Positions 15,907 to 26,221 of a stretch of DNA of 64,000 bases are shown here, one piece after another. A program made the position numbers and the translations under genes. The notes beneath the pieces are model-generated. The model was not told where the DNA came from, did no database searches, and was given only the letters and a program-made list of their open reading frames with translations. This DNA comes from Bradyrhizobium sp. dw_411 (lineage in GTDB: Bacteria; Pseudomonadota; Alphaproteobacteria; Rhizobiales; Xanthobacteraceae): contig NZ_JAAVUY010000002.1 of the NCBI RefSeq assembly GCF_018449695.1, forward strand, positions 495,014-559,013. The letters run 5' to 3'. Position 1 is the first letter of the stretch. Each line of letters begins with the position of its first letter.

Positions 15907-18900
15907 ATGGCCTGGACCGATATTTTCATCAAGCGGCCTGTGTTGGCTTTGGTCGTCAGCCTGCTGATTCTGCTGATCGGCTTTCGTGCCGCGACCAGCA
16001 TGGGGGTTCGGCAATATCCGAAGCTGTCGAACACGGTGGTCAACGTCACCACCTCGTATCCCGGGGCGTCGCCCGATCTGATTCAGGGCTTCATCACCAC
16101 GCCGATCGAGCAGGCCGTCGCGTCCGCCGAGGGTGTCGACTACATGACCTCGTCGTCGGTGCTCGGCACCAGCACCATCCAGGTCTACATCAAGCTGAAC
16201 TTTGATCCGAACCAGGCACTGACCGAAGTTCTCGCCAAGGTGAACTCGGTCAAATATCTAATCCCGAAAGAGTCGAACGATCCGGTCGTGACCAAGACGA
16301 CCGGCCAAACGACGGCTGTCATGTATCTCGGCTTCTCGAGCCAGGTGCTGTCGGGCTCGGCGATCTCGGACTATCTGACGCGCGTGGTTCAGCCGGTGCT
16401 GTCGACCGTCGATGGCGTCGCCTCCGCCGATATTCTGGGCGGCCAGACTTTTGCGATGCGGCTGTGGCTCGACCCGGTCCGCATGGCCGGCCGCAATGTT
16501 TCGCCGACCGACGTCGCCGCTGCGATTGCCGCCAACAATTTCCAGGCCGCCGCCGGTCAGTCCAAGGGCTTCTTCATCGTCTCCAACGTGTCGGCCAACA
16601 CCGATCTGCAGAATCTCGATCAATTCAAGCGCATGATCGTCAAGTCCAAGGACGGCGGCTTCGTCCGAATCGAGGATATCGCCACCGTCGAGCTTGCGGC
16701 GCAGAGCACCGACGCCAGCGTTGCCTTCAACGGCGAGCATGCGATCTTCATCGGCGTTCAGGCGACCCCGCAAGGCAATCCGCTGACGCTGGTCGAAGGC
16801 GTGCGCAAGCTGTTCCCGGAGCTGGAGCGTAACCTGCCGCCCTCGATGAAGATGAAGGTGGCGTATGACTCCACCAAATTCATTCAATCGTCGATCGACG
16901 AAGTCGAGAAGACGCTGGGTGAAGCCGTCATCATCGTGGTGGTCGTGATCTTCCTGTTCCTGGCGTCGTTCCGCTCGGTGCTGATCCCGGTAGTGACGAT
17001 TCCGCTGTCGCTGATCGGCGTCTGCAGCCTGATGCTGGCGGCAGGATTCAGTTTCAACCTGCTGACCTTGCTGGCGATGGTGCTGGCGATCGGTCTGGTG
17101 GTCGACGACGCCATCGTGGTGGTTGAAAACATCCACCGGCATCTGGAGGAGGGCAAACCACCGGTGCAGGCGGCCATGCAGGGCGCGCGCGAGATCGTCG
17201 GTCCTGTCATAGCGATGACCATCACGCTCGCCGCGGTGTACGCGCCGATCGGATTCCTCGGCGGATTGACCGGCTCATTGTTCCGCGAATTCGCCTTCAC
17301 GCTGGCGGGCTCGGTGATCGTGTCCGGCGTGATCGCGCTGACGCTCTCGCCGATGATGTGCTCGGTGTTCCTCAAAAGCGCCGAAGAAGGGCGTTTCGCC
17401 AAGGCCGTGAACAGGGTGTTCGGCGCGATGACGCGTTGGTACGGCCGTCAGCTCGACCGGTCGCTCGACTATCGGCCCATCACCGGGCTGTTCGCTTTGA
17501 CGATGCTGGGATTGGTGGGCTTTCTCTATCTGCACACCGCAAAGGAACTCGCGCCCGAAGAAGATCAGGGCATCGTGTTCGCGGTGACCAAGGCGCCCAA
17601 ATACGCCAACATCGACTATGCGGATTTTTACGGCGAGAAGCTCGACAAATCGTTTGCCAAGTTTCCCGAAACCGATCTGCGGTTCGTCCTCAACGGCATC
17701 AACGGGCCGCAGAGCGGAATTGCAGGCATGTTGCTCAAGCCGTGGGACGAGCGGACGCGTTCATCGATCAAGCTGAAGCCGCTGGTGCAGGCCGAGTTGA
17801 GCAAGATCGAGGGCGTCAGCGCCTTCGCGTTCAACCTGCCGCCCTTGCCGGGCGGTCCCGGCGGCTTGCCGGTGCAGATGGTGATCAATTCGACCAATGG
17901 CTTCCAGGCGGTCTATGAGCAGATGGTCAAGCTGAAGGACGCCGCGCGCAAGAGCGGGTTGTTCATCGTCTCCGACAGCGATCTCGATTTCAACCAGCCG
18001 GTGGTGCGGGTCAAGGTTGACCGCTCGAAGGCTAGCGATCTCGGCATCACCATGCAGAGCGTCGGTAATACATTGGCGACGCTGCTCGGCGGCAACTATG
18101 TGAACCGGTTCAATCTTGAAGGCCGTTCCTACCAGGTCATTCCGCAGGTGCCGCGCGAGGACCGGCTGTCGCCGGAGGCGCTCGGCAAATATTATGTGCC
18201 GACCTCGACCGGCCAGCAGGTGCCGCTCTCGACCGTGGTCGCGATTGAGACGGCAACCGATCCGAATGCGTTGACCCATTACAACCAGTTGAACTCCGCG
18301 ACCTTCCAGGCGGTGCCGATGCCCGGCGTGACCGTCGGGCAGGCGGTGGACTTCCTCGAGGGTGAAGCGAAAAAGCTGCCGGCCGGTTTCAGCCACGATT
18401 ATCTCGCCGACTCCCGGCAATATGTGCAGGAGGGTAATCAGCTCGCAGTGACCTTCGGTTTCGCGATCATCATCATCTTCCTGGTGCTGGCGGCGCAGTT
18501 CGAGAGCCTTCGGGATCCGCTGGTGATCATGATCAGCGTCCCCATGGCGATAGTCGGCGCGTTGATCCCGTTGTTCTTCGGCGTGGCGACGATGAACATC
18601 TATACCCAGGTCGGCTTGCTGACGCTGGTCGGCCTGATCAGCAAGCACGGCATTCTGATGGTCGAGTTCGCCAACGAGCTGCAGCTTAAGGAAGGGCTGG
18701 ATCGCCGCTCCGCCATTGAAATGGCGGCACGGGTCCGGCTTCGTCCGATCCTGATGACCACCGCGGCCATGGTCACCGGCCTGTTGCCGCTGCTCACCGC
18801 ATCAGGTGCTGGCGCCGCGAGCCGATTCTCGATCGGGCTCGTGGTCGTCTCCGGCATGACCATCGGGACGTTGTTCACGCTGTTCGTGCTGCCCGCGGTC

Positions 18901-19002
18901 TATGTGGCGATTGCCACCGATCACCGGGCCGGTGCGGAATCCCAGCGCGCCAAGGAAATCGCGGAGTTCGATCACGGGCAGGCGGCGCTCAAGCCGACGT
19001 AA
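15907..19002 (+). CDS. RND family multidrug efflux permease (AcrB/MexB class)
   Basis: A 1031-residue proton-driven inner-membrane pump, the full family length. It has TM1 right at the N-terminus (IFIKRPVLALVVSLLILLIGF), two large periplasmic loops, and the proton-relay motif in TM4, VVDDAIVVVENIHRHLEEG, with the paired aspartates essential in AcrB. The second half repeats the design (HGILMVEFANELQLKEG; RLRPILMTTAAMVTGLLPLL). It works as a trimer with the adaptor encoded upstream. Closer to the MdtB/MexW-like HAE1 group than to metal exporters: the loop lacks methionine-rich segments. Substrates unknown. Confidence 0.93.
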   Translation: MAWTDIFIKRPVLALVVSLLILLIGFRAATSMGVRQYPKLSNTVVNVTTSYPGASPDLIQGFITTPIEQAVASAEGVDYMTSSSVLGTSTIQVYIKLNFDPNQALTEVLAKVNSVKYLIPKESNDPVVTKTTGQTTAVMYLGFSSQVLSGSAISDYLTRVVQPVLSTVDGVASADILGGQTFAMRLWLDPVRMAGRNVSPTDVAAAIAANNFQAAAGQSKGFFIVSNVSANTDLQNLDQFKRMIVKSKDGGFVRIEDIATVELAAQSTDASVAFNGEHAIFIGVQATPQGNPLTLVEGVRKLFPELERNLPPSMKMKVAYDSTKFIQSSIDEVEKTLGEAVIIVVVVIFLFLASFRSVLIPVVTIPLSLIGVCSLMLAAGFSFNLLTLLAMVLAIGLVVDDAIVVVENIHRHLEEGKPPVQAAMQGAREIVGPVIAMTITLAAVYAPIGFLGGLTGSLFREFAFTLAGSVIVSGVIALTLSPMMCSVFLKSAEEGRFAKAVNRVFGAMTRWYGRQLDRSLDYRPITGLFALTMLGLVGFLYLHTAKELAPEEDQGIVFAVTKAPKYANIDYADFYGEKLDKSFAKFPETDLRFVLNGINGPQSGIAGMLLKPWDERTRSSIKLKPLVQAELSKIEGVSAFAFNLPPLPGGPGGLPVQMVINSTNGFQAVYEQMVKLKDAARKSGLFIVSDSDLDFNQPVVRVKVDRSKASDLGITMQSVGNTLATLLGGNYVNRFNLEGRSYQVIPQVPREDRLSPEALGKYYVPTSTGQQVPLSTVVAIETATDPNALTHYNQLNSATFQAVPMPGVTVGQAVDFLEGEAKKLPAGFSHDYLADSRQYVQEGNQLAVTFGFAIIIIFLVLAAQFESLRDPLVIMISVPMAIVGALIPLFFGVATMNIYTQVGLLTLVGLISKHGILMVEFANELQLKEGLDRRSAIEMAARVRLRPILMTTAAMVTGLLPLLTASGAGAASRFSIGLVVVSGMTIGTLFTLFVLPAVYVAIATDHRAGAESQRAKEIAEFDHGQAALKPT

Positions 19003-19032
19003 GACTGGCCTGATTTTTCGCAAGCTGCTCGA

Positions 19033-19067
19033 GCCCCGATTCTGAATCAGAATCGGGGCCGTTTTTT
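19033..19067 (+). terminator. Rho-independent terminator of the efflux operon
   Basis: A 12-pair perfect stem, GCCCCGATTCTG with CAGAATCGGGGC, joined by an AAT loop and followed after two bases by TTTTTT. It lies 30 bp after the pump stop codon and is the clearest terminator in the window. Confidence 0.93.
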
Positions 19068-19073
19068 GGGGCC

Positions 19074-19186
19074 TCATGGTTCGAGACGGCGCTTCGCGCC
19101 TCCTCACCATGAGGGATCACCGGTCCTCATCCTGGCTCAGTCCTCATCCCTGAGGAGCCGCGAAGCGGCGTCTCGAAGGATGAAGC
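19074..19186. repeat. Intergenic repeat, family C copy 2
   Basis: Shares TGGTTCGAGACG, CCTCACCATGAGGG, CCTCATCC and GTCTCGAAGGATGAAG with copies at 1081 and 49614. Contains a short internal duplication of TCCTCATCC. Confidence 0.75.
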
Positions 19187-19239
19187 CAAGGGCGCGGAAA
19201 ATGAGCTAGACTGACGCTCTCTCACAGGAGACGCCAGAC

Positions 19240-19983
19240 ATGACGCGCGATTTTCCGGCCGGCAATTATCGCTTCATCCCGGCGGTGTTTCAATATTCAA
19301 GCGGTGTGGCGGCCGATCCCGGCTTCGAGATCGAGCGCGTGCGGTTCGAGCGCTGGCTGCCTTTGGCCGAAGGGTTTGCGAAGGTGGCGGACTATATCCG
19401 CGGTGCCGGACGGCCGCTGACGTCGTTCTGCGACTGTGAATTGCGTTCGCCGGCGGCGTTCACCGAGGCCGGGTTTCTCGCTTTCAACCAGCATTATGTG
19501 AAGACGCTCGCGGAGTGGGGGCTGTTCGACGGCTCCGTCAATCCGGTGGCGCGCAGCAATGTCTGTCCCGAAATCGATCCGCCCGCCGAGCCGTCGTTTT
19601 ACGCGTTCTCTTTCACCCGCCCGAGTGCTGCCATCACACCGGCTTTCGTCATTGCAGGCGGGGCTGAAGCGCGGGGCGGCAGTGGCAGCTATCCCGAGCG
19701 GATTGTGCGCTACCGGGACCTCAGCGCGGATGGATTGAAAGAGAAGGTCGGATTTACTGTCCGCGCCATGGAAAGCCGCATGGAGGCATTCGGATTCGGC
19801 TGGAAGGATACGACCGGCGTGCAGGCCTACACGGTCCACGATTTCCATCCGGTCGTGACGGAAGAACTGGTTAGTCGTGGCGCCATGCGCTCCGGCCTGA
19901 CCTGGCACTTCGCGCGCCCGCCGGTGGTCGATCTCGAATACGAGATGGATTGCCGGAGAGTGACGCGGGAGACGGTAATCTAA
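19240..19983 (+). CDS. CnbZ-like / RidA-fold putative deaminase
   Basis: A 247-residue protein that resembles what I recall as the 2-amino-5-chloromuconate deaminase (CnbZ) family. The last third (about 166-247: EKVGFTVRAMESRMEAFGFGW, VQAYTVHDFHPV, VVDLEYEMDCRRV) reads like a RidA/YjgF subunit, with a helix, the VxxYTVD-type strand and a terminal V-E-x-D strand. The first half (YRFIPAVFQYSSGVA...) may be a degenerate second copy of that fold. RidA-type proteins hydrolyse enamines/imines, so a role in deaminating an amino-acid-derived or aromatic intermediate is plausible. It ends 8 bp from the convergent dipeptide permease gene. Family assignment is from memory and moderate. Confidence 0.5.
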   Translation: MTRDFPAGNYRFIPAVFQYSSGVAADPGFEIERVRFERWLPLAEGFAKVADYIRGAGRPLTSFCDCELRSPAAFTEAGFLAFNQHYVKTLAEWGLFDGSVNPVARSNVCPEIDPPAEPSFYAFSFTRPSAAITPAFVIAGGAEARGGSGSYPERIVRYRDLSADGLKEKVGFTVRAMESRMEAFGFGWKDTTGVQAYTVHDFHPVVTEELVSRGAMRSGLTWHFARPPVVDLEYEMDCRRVTRETVI

Positions 19984-19990
19984 TTTGCCG

Positions 19991-20878
19991 TCACCGCTCC
20001 CTCGGATCGAGCGCGTCGCGCAGGCCGTCGCCGACCAGGTTGAACGACAGCACCACCAGAAAGATCGCGAGTCCGGGCCACAGTGCCATCCATGGCGCGT
20101 TGGTCAGGAAGCGTTGCGCGGCGTTGAGCATGCTGCCCCAGGACGGCGCGGGCGGCTGCTGCCCCAGGCCCAGGAACGACAGTGCGGCTTCGGCGATGAT
20201 CGCCGCGGCAATCGACAGCGTGGCCTGTACCAGCAGGGCCGGCATGATGTTCGGCAGGATATGAAACAGCGCGATGCGCCAGCGCGGATTACCCATCGCG
20301 CGGGCGGCTTCGACATAATCCTCGACCTTGACGCTCATGGTCTGGCCGCGGGTCAGCCGCACGAAAATCGGCGTGGCGCTGATGCCGATCGCGATCATCG
20401 CATTGCCGAGGCTCGGGCCCAGAAACGCTGCCAGCGCAATCGCGAGGATCAGGAACGGGCAGGCCAGCATCGCGTCGGTGATCCGGCTGATCAGCGCATC
20501 GACGAAGCCGCCGCTATAGCCCGACAGCAACCCGAACGGGACACCGACGCCGAGCGCAATGCCGACCGATATCGCGCCGGCGGTCAGCGAAGCACGTGCG
20601 CCATAGACCACGCGGCTGAGGATATCGCGACCAAGATCGTCGGTGCCGAACCAGTGCAGCGCCGTTGGGGGCTTGCGCACCAATGTCCAACTGGTTGCAA
20701 TGGGGTCATAGGGCACGATCAGGGGCGCAAACACCGCGAGCACCACGAAGGTTGCGATCACGGCCAGTCCCACCACCGCGCCCTTGCGCTTGAACAACCG
20801 GCGTAGCGCGCGACGTGCCGGGCTTTCCAGTTCATCGGGGCGAATAGCAGCAAGGGCGGGCAGCGCGGCGTCGGTCAT
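19991..20878 (-). CDS. Dipeptide/oligopeptide ABC permease, DppC type
   Basis: A 295-residue inner-membrane subunit. After a cytoplasmic N-terminus and one helix (VVGLAVIATFVVLAVFAPLI), five more helices and the EAA loop (DYVEAARAMGNPRWRIALFHILPNIMP) match DppC/OppC. HWFGTDDLGRDILSRVVYGARASL is the family's periplasmic/TM2 entry. Last gene of the long minus-strand array; it starts 3 bp after the DppB stop. Confidence 0.9.
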   Translation of the reverse strand: MTDAALPALAAIRPDELESPARRALRRLFKRKGAVVGLAVIATFVVLAVFAPLIVPYDPIATSWTLVRKPPTALHWFGTDDLGRDILSRVVYGARASLTAGAISVGIALGVGVPFGLLSGYSGGFVDALISRITDAMLACPFLILAIALAAFLGPSLGNAMIAIGISATPIFVRLTRGQTMSVKVEDYVEAARAMGNPRWRIALFHILPNIMPALLVQATLSIAAAIIAEAALSFLGLGQQPPAPSWGSMLNAAQRFLTNAPWMALWPGLAIFLVVLSFNLVGDGLRDALDPRER

Positions 20879-20881
20879 GCG

Positions 20882-21823
20882 CTAGGCCCGCAGCCGTGGA
20901 TTGACGAGGATATAGGCGATATCGGCAATGAGATTGAGTGTGATGTAGATTGTCGCGGTCACCAGCACGACGCCCTGTACCACCGCGTAATCGCGGTTGA
21001 ACACCGCATCGACAATCAGCTTGCCGAATCCGGGAATCGAGAAAATCTGCTCGGTCAGCACGGCGCCAGACAACAGCGTGCCGAGTTCGAGCGCGCCGAG
21101 CGTGATGATCGGCGTCAGCGCGTTGCGCATCGCATGCTTGAGAACGACCGAGCGTTCGGAAAGACCTTTGGCGCGGGCGGTGCGGACATAATCGCTTTCC
21201 AGCACCTGCAGCATCGCACTACGCGTGTGCCGCATCAGGATCGCGGCGATGGCGTTGCCGAGCACGAAGGCGGGCATGATGGTGGAGGCGAGACTTGCGC
21301 GCCAGTTTTCGGACAGCGGCACATACCCCGATGCCGGCAGCCAGCCGAGCTCGATCGAGAACAGGAAGATCAGCATGATGCCGAGCCAGAAATTCGGCGT
21401 CGAAATGCCCCACAGCGCGAACAGGTTGGCGCCGTAGTCCCAGAGCGTGCCCTTCTTGACCGCGGATACGATGCCGGCGGGAATTCCGATCAGGAAGGCG
21501 ATCACGATCGCCATCGATGCCAGTTGCAGCGTCACCGGCAGTTTTTGCGAAATAAGATCGCGCACCGGCACCTTGATGCGGAGCGATTCACCGAAGTCGC
21601 CGGACAGCACACCCTTGACCCAGTAGAAATACTGCACCGGCAGCGGCTGATCCAAATGATACTGTGCGCGGATTTGCGCGATTACGTTGGGGTCGCGCTC
21701 CTCGCCCGCCATCACCAGCGCGGGATCGCCGGGCAGCAATTGTAGCAGCGAGAAAATCAACACCGACACAAAGAACAGCGTCGGGATCAGTTGCAGAATG
21801 CGTTTGGCGAGAAAGCTCAGCAT
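20882..21823 (-). CDS. Dipeptide/oligopeptide ABC permease, DppB type
   Basis: A 313-residue permease with the DppB/OppB hallmark N-terminus (LAKRILQLIPTLFFVSVLIFSLLQLLPGDPALVMAG), six predicted helices and the EAA loop DYVRTARAKGLSERSVVLKHAMRNALTP. It pairs with the adjacent DppC to form the channel. The gene follows the binding-protein gene by 46 bp. Confidence 0.9.
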   Translation of the reverse strand: MLSFLAKRILQLIPTLFFVSVLIFSLLQLLPGDPALVMAGEERDPNVIAQIRAQYHLDQPLPVQYFYWVKGVLSGDFGESLRIKVPVRDLISQKLPVTLQLASMAIVIAFLIGIPAGIVSAVKKGTLWDYGANLFALWGISTPNFWLGIMLIFLFSIELGWLPASGYVPLSENWRASLASTIMPAFVLGNAIAAILMRHTRSAMLQVLESDYVRTARAKGLSERSVVLKHAMRNALTPIITLGALELGTLLSGAVLTEQIFSIPGFGKLIVDAVFNRDYAVVQGVVLVTATIYITLNLIADIAYILVNPRLRA

Positions 21824-21869
21824 GCGGCGTCAATTTTCCCAGATGCCAGGCTGCGTCGCATGATCACGC

Positions 21870-23402
21870 TCACTTCAGCTTCAACCCGACGACACGCACC
21901 AATCCGTCCGGCATCGCGCGATAATTCTGCAGCTTGGTCGTGTGCGCGATCAGGATCTTGCGGTGATAGAGATAGATGATCGGCTCATCGTTGAGGATCG
22001 TCTTGGTCATCTTTTCATAGATGGTCTTGCGTTGTGCCGGATCTGAGGTGAGGCGTGCGTCCTCGAACGCTTTGTCGACCTCCGGGTTGGAATAGCCACC
22101 GTCGTTTTGCGGCGCCTTGGTGTGCAGGAAGACGTAGGAATTGCCGTCGGGATCGATCCGGCCGCTCCAGTTGATCTGGAAGATCTGGAATTCACCGGCC
22201 TGGGCCTGCTTGAACGTCGTCGCGAATTCGACGACTCGGAGTTTAAGATCAATGCCCGCCTCCGCTGCCATCGACTGGATCACCTGGGCGACGGCTTCAT
22301 ATTCCGTGCCTTTCGGCACCATGTAGTCGATGCTGACGGGCAAGGTGACACCGGCTTCCTTCAAGAGCGCCTTGGCTTTGGCGATATCGCGCTTTTGGAC
22401 TGGAAACGCCTGCTGATAGTAAGGATGGCTCGGGCTGACCCACTGATTGCCGACGGTGAATTCCCCATTGAATACGACCTGGTTGAGGGCTTCGCGGTCG
22501 ATCGACCAGTCGAGCGCCTGACGGACTTTTGCCGATTGGCTGAGCGCGCCCTTTTTCTTGTCGTTGTCGGTGTTGATGGTGAGGCCGAGATAGCCGAGTT
22601 CGGGCATGGTGGAGAGCACCAGCCGGGAATCGGCGCGCACATCGGGGATATCGGTCGCCAGCACGCGCTCGATCAAATCGAGCCCGCCGGATTTGAGATT
22701 GGCGAGCCGCACGGTGGCGTCGACGACGGGCAGGAACACCACGCGGTCGATGAAGACGTTGTCCTTGTCCCAGTAATCCGCGAACTTCTCGAACACCATG
22801 CGGTCCTGCTGCACGCGTTCGACGAACTTGTAGGGCCCGGCACACACCGGATGCAGTCCGAACTTGTCGCCGGCTTCCTTTACGGCTTTGGGCGAGACCA
22901 TCATGCCGGCGCGATCGGTGAGCTGCGCGATCAGCGGCGAGTAGGGGGTCTTCAAGACAAGCTTGATGGTCAGGGGATCGACGACATCGACATGGTCGAG
23001 CGCGGCCAGTTCCGGTTTGCGGAACGAGGTCGGCATGGTCAGGTGGCGTTCCAGCGAGAATTTCGCAGCCTCGGCGTCGAGCGGTTCGCCGTCGTGGAAT
23101 TTCACGCCCGGCCGCAGCTTGATCGTCATTTCCTTGCCGTCGGCTGATGTCTCATGGGACAGCGCAAGCTGGGGCACGATGTTGAGTTTTTCGTCGATGT
23201 CGAACAGCTTGTCGCAAAACGCCGCAAACACGATGCGTCCCACATAGGTGCGCCCGAGCGAGGGATCGAGCATGTCAGGATCTTCGGCAACGCCGATGCG
23301 CAGGGTCGTTTGGGCATGAACGCCCGTCGCGAGCGAGAGCAACGCCGCCGCTGCCAATGCTGCCGAGCGCAAGACTTTCATTGGACTAATCCCCATCTTC
23401 AA
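21870..23402 (-). CDS. ABC transporter substrate-binding protein, family 5 (DppA/OppA-like)
   Basis: A 510-residue periplasmic receptor with a Sec signal peptide ([24 protein letters not shown] if translation begins at the second Met, about codon 7). The mature part starts [24 protein letters not shown], and [23 protein letters not shown] is the family 5 signature. The group binds di- and oligopeptides, glutathione, nickel or opines, so the specificity is open. The start overlaps the ATPase stop by 4 bp, so it lies inside the operon rather than at its head. Confidence 0.88.
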   Translation of the reverse strand: MKMGISPMKVLRSAALAAAALLSLATGVHAQTTLRIGVAEDPDMLDPSLGRTYVGRIVFAAFCDKLFDIDEKLNIVPQLALSHETSADGKEMTIKLRPGVKFHDGEPLDAEAAKFSLERHLTMPTSFRKPELAALDHVDVVDPLTIKLVLKTPYSPLIAQLTDRAGMMVSPKAVKEAGDKFGLHPVCAGPYKFVERVQQDRMVFEKFADYWDKDNVFIDRVVFLPVVDATVRLANLKSGGLDLIERVLATDIPDVRADSRLVLSTMPELGYLGLTINTDNDKKKGALSQSAKVRQALDWSIDREALNQVVFNGEFTVGNQWVSPSHPYYQQAFPVQKRDIAKAKALLKEAGVTLPVSIDYMVPKGTEYEAVAQVIQSMAAEAGIDLKLRVVEFATTFKQAQAGEFQIFQINWSGRIDPDGNSYVFLHTKAPQNDGGYSNPEVDKAFEDARLTSDPAQRKTIYEKMTKTILNDEPIIYLYHRKILIAHTTKLQNYRAMPDGLVRVVGLKLK

Positions 23403-24508
23403 ATGCCGGTCGAAGGTTTTTCTCCGACTATATCAACCCCGGCGGAGGCCGGTACTTCCGCAGGCTTGCTGAAAGCCGCGACTAATCGCTCCAGGCTCGA
23501 TGAAACCGCGCTATCGGCCTCAAGCGCATCGGGTGGCGGCAGTTCCGCGGTGCGGTGACACGCGGTGGCATGTCCCGTCGCATCGCCATGCAATTGCGGT
23601 GCCTCGATGCGACAGCGGTCGATCACGTAGCGGCAGCGCGTATGAAAGCGGCAGCCTGACGGCGGATTAAGCGCGCTCGGCATCTCCCCCTGCAGCAGAA
23701 TGCGGCTGCGCTTTGCCCGCGGTTTGGGCACGGGGATCGCCGATAACAACGCGCGGCTGTAGGGATGGCGCGGCGAGGCAAACAATGCCTGCGCCTCCGC
23801 GGTCTCGACGATGCCGCCGAGATTCATCACCGCGACCCGGTCGGCGATGTGCTTCACGACCGCGAGGTCATGCGAGACGAAGATGTAGGCAAGGCCAAGC
23901 CGATCCTGGAGGTCGCGCAGCAGGTTCAGGATCTGCGAGCGGATCGAGACATCCAGCGCGGATACCGGCTCGTCGCAGATGATCAGTTTCGGCTCGACCG
24001 CCAGTGCCCGCGCAATCGCGATGCGCTGGCGCTGGCCGCCGGAGAATTCATGCGGATAGCGGCGCGCGAAACGCGGCTCCAGCCCGACCAGCCGCAGCAA
24101 TTCCTCGACCCGTTCGCGCCGGCGTGCCGGCGGAACCAGATCATGCAGCGCCAGCGGCTCGGTCAGGATCTGGCTGACGGTCATGCGCGGATTGAGCGAC
24201 GCATAGGGGTCCTGAAAGATGATCTGCGCATCGCGGCGGAACGCGCGCAGCTCATTCGCTTTGAGTGCCAGTAGATCATGTCCCTCGAAATGCACGCTGC
24301 CGGCGTCGGGCTCGATCAGGCGCAGCACCAGCCGGCTGACGGTGGATTTGCCGCAGCCGGATTCACCGACCAGCGCCAGCGTCTCGCCGGCATCGACGTG
24401 GAAGCTGACGCCATCGACCGCCTTGATGAAAGCGGTCGGCCGCCCGAACACCGAACGGTCCGCGACGAAATGCTTGACGAGATCGCGGACTTCGAGGAGT
24501 GCGGTCAC
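23399..24508 (-). CDS. Peptide ABC transporter ATP-binding protein, DppF type
   Basis: A 369-residue ATPase: Walker [10 protein letters not shown] (about 49-57), Q-loop [14 protein letters not shown], signature [15 protein letters not shown], Walker [14 protein letters not shown]-loop [11 protein letters not shown]. The C-terminal oligopeptide/dipeptide transporter extension is present ([18 protein letters not shown], a cysteine cluster). About 40 extra residues follow that are not conserved. Overlaps both neighbouring genes by 4 bp. Confidence 0.92.
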   Translation of the reverse strand: MTALLEVRDLVKHFVADRSVFGRPTAFIKAVDGVSFHVDAGETLALVGESGCGKSTVSRLVLRLIEPDAGSVHFEGHDLLALKANELRAFRRDAQIIFQDPYASLNPRMTVSQILTEPLALHDLVPPARRRERVEELLRLVGLEPRFARRYPHEFSGGQRQRIAIARALAVEPKLIICDEPVSALDVSIRSQILNLLRDLQDRLGLAYIFVSHDLAVVKHIADRVAVMNLGGIVETAEAQALFASPRHPYSRALLSAIPVPKPRAKRSRILLQGEMPSALNPPSGCRFHTRCRYVIDRCRIEAPQLHGDATGHATACHRTAELPPPDALEADSAVSSSLERLVAAFSKPAEVPASAGVDIVGEKPSTGI

Positions 24509-25494
24509 GACACCAGCCTTTCCAGCGGCGCCTTGATGCAGCGCGACAGGTGACCGGGACCCACGTTCACCAGCGGCGGATGCGTCGCGACGCAGGCGTC
24601 GTCGCCGAATGGACAGCGCGCGGCAAAGCGGCAGCCGGGGGGCGGATTCGCCATGTTGGGCACCATGCCCTCGATGGTGGCGAGATGCGAAATGCGGCGA
24701 TCGAGCCGCGGGATCGAGCCAAGCAGGCCGACGGTGTAGGGATGCTGGGGACGTGCGAACAGTTCATCGACGGTAGCGCGCTCGACGATCTCGCCGGCAT
24801 ACATTACCGCGACTTCGTCGCAGACTTCGGCGACCACGCCGAGATCGTGGGTGATCAGGATGATCGCAGCCCCGCTGGCGTCTTTCAGTTCACGCATCAG
24901 ATCGAGGATTTGCGCCTGCAGGGTGACGTCGAGCGCGGTGGTCGGTTCGTCCGCGATCAGCAGCATCGGATCGCAGGCCAGCGCCATCGCGATCATGACG
25001 CGCTGGCGCATGCCGCCCGAGAGTTTGTGCGGATATTCGTCGATGCGCCGCTCGGGCGAGGGGATATGGACGCGTCGCAGCAGCTCGACCGCGCGTTCCC
25101 GCGCAGCGCGGCGAGTGCCGCCGCGATGCCGCAGGATGGTCTCGACGATCTGGTCGCCAATCGTAAAACTGGGATTGAGCGACGTCATCGGTTCCTGGAA
25201 GATCATCGCCAGGCGGTTGCCGCGCAGGTCGCGCAGGGTCTGGTCGGGCACCTCAAGCAGATCGAAGCCATCGAAACGGATCGAGCCCGTTACTTCTGAA
25301 GATTGTTTCGACAACAGGCCCATGATGGCGAGCGACGTCACGCTCTTGCCGCAGCCGGATTCACCGACCAGCCCGAGTGTGGCGCCCTTGGCTACGCTGA
25401 GATCGACGCTATCGACCGCGTGGGTGGTCCGGCCGTCATCGCCATGAAAGACAATCCGCAAATCATTGATTTCGATCAGCGGAGCGTCGGTCAT
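24505..25494 (-). CDS. Peptide ABC transporter ATP-binding protein, DppD type
   Basis: A 329-residue ATPase: Walker [11 protein letters not shown]-loop [13 protein letters not shown], signature [15 protein letters not shown], Walker [14 protein letters not shown]-loop [12 protein letters not shown] and the C-terminal cysteine cluster ([17 protein letters not shown]). It forms a heterodimer with the DppF-type protein. Overlaps the upstream DUF1028 gene and the downstream dppF-type gene by 4 bp each. Confidence 0.92.
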   Translation of the reverse strand: MTDAPLIEINDLRIVFHGDDGRTTHAVDSVDLSVAKGATLGLVGESGCGKSVTSLAIMGLLSKQSSEVTGSIRFDGFDLLEVPDQTLRDLRGNRLAMIFQEPMTSLNPSFTIGDQIVETILRHRGGTRRAARERAVELLRRVHIPSPERRIDEYPHKLSGGMRQRVMIAMALACDPMLLIADEPTTALDVTLQAQILDLMRELKDASGAAIILITHDLGVVAEVCDEVAVMYAGEIVERATVDELFARPQHPYTVGLLGSIPRLDRRISHLATIEGMVPNMANPPPGCRFAARCPFGDDACVATHPPLVNVGPGHLSRCIKAPLERLVS

Positions 25495-26213
25495 GTCCGG
25501 CTCGCCCGCGCCGTTTCAATGCCCAATTCAATTTTTGTGTCGATCGCCTCGCGGTCGGTAATCCCGGCCGGATTGCTGCGGCTCGGCAGATTTGTCCGGA
25601 AGTGCACCCAGCGCTCGCGGCTGACCTGTTCGAGGCGTTCGAGTTCGGCCAGCGGATCGGCATGATCGTCGACGCGCAGATCAAGCACCGGCCATTCCTC
25701 GTCGCCGTGAATCAGGAGGGCGGCCGATTGCCTGCCGCGCTTGTCGCCACCGGCAGCCTCGCCGGCGTGCATCGCCGCGATCAGCCGTTGCGCGAACGGC
25801 AGCTTCTCGTTGGCGACATAGGCCATTGCGGTATCGTCCAGCACGTTGCCGCCGGCCAGCATGTTGCCCGCGATCGAGAAGCCGTCGCCCTTGATATGTC
25901 CGCACCAGTCGACGCACGTGCCACCGGTATAAGCGGCGATCCGGCCGCCAGTGTCCATGACATGGACCTGGCGGCTGTCGTGTCCGGGATCCGCTGCAAT
26001 CAGGCTCTCCAGGACATCGCATGGCGAGCAGCCTGCACGCAGCAGCTTCAAGCCATCGATGCCGTAATAGGGATTGACCAGGGCCTGCGTCGCGACGGCG
26101 CCGATGCCGGGGGCGATATAGGGCACCAGCGCCCCCACCGCAAAAAATCGCGTCGCGACCGCGATACCGAATTCACCGGTAATTGCGTCGCGAGCGATAA
26201 TCGACCAGGTCAT
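25491..26213 (-). CDS. DUF1028 family protein
   Basis: A 240-residue member of DUF1028, recognised by its opening TWSIIARDAITGEFGIAVATRFFAVG and by GIGAVATQALVNPYYG and KGDGFSIAGNMLAG. The fold is proposed to be Ntn-hydrolase-like, but I know of no proven reaction. The frame extends upstream to 26321, into the gamma-glutamyltransferase gene; ATG 26213 is chosen because it begins the conserved domain, follows AGCAGAG, and lies 8 bp after that gene's stop. Its place between a GGT and a peptide importer suggests amide or peptide breakdown. Confidence 0.85.
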   Translation of the reverse strand: MTWSIIARDAITGEFGIAVATRFFAVGALVPYIAPGIGAVATQALVNPYYGIDGLKLLRAGCSPCDVLESLIAADPGHDSRQVHVMDTGGRIAAYTGGTCVDWCGHIKGDGFSIAGNMLAGGNVLDDTAMAYVANEKLPFAQRLIAAMHAGEAAGGDKRGRQSAALLIHGDEEWPVLDLRVDDHADPLAELERLEQVSRERWVHFRTNLPSRSNPAGITDREAIDTKIELGIETARASRT

Positions 26214-26221
26214 CTCTGCTC

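Noticed and set aside
22107..23147. 346-codon plus-strand frame
   Set aside because: Lies wholly antisense to the family 5 binding-protein gene; GC-rich third positions create long antisense frames and the product matches nothing I recognise.
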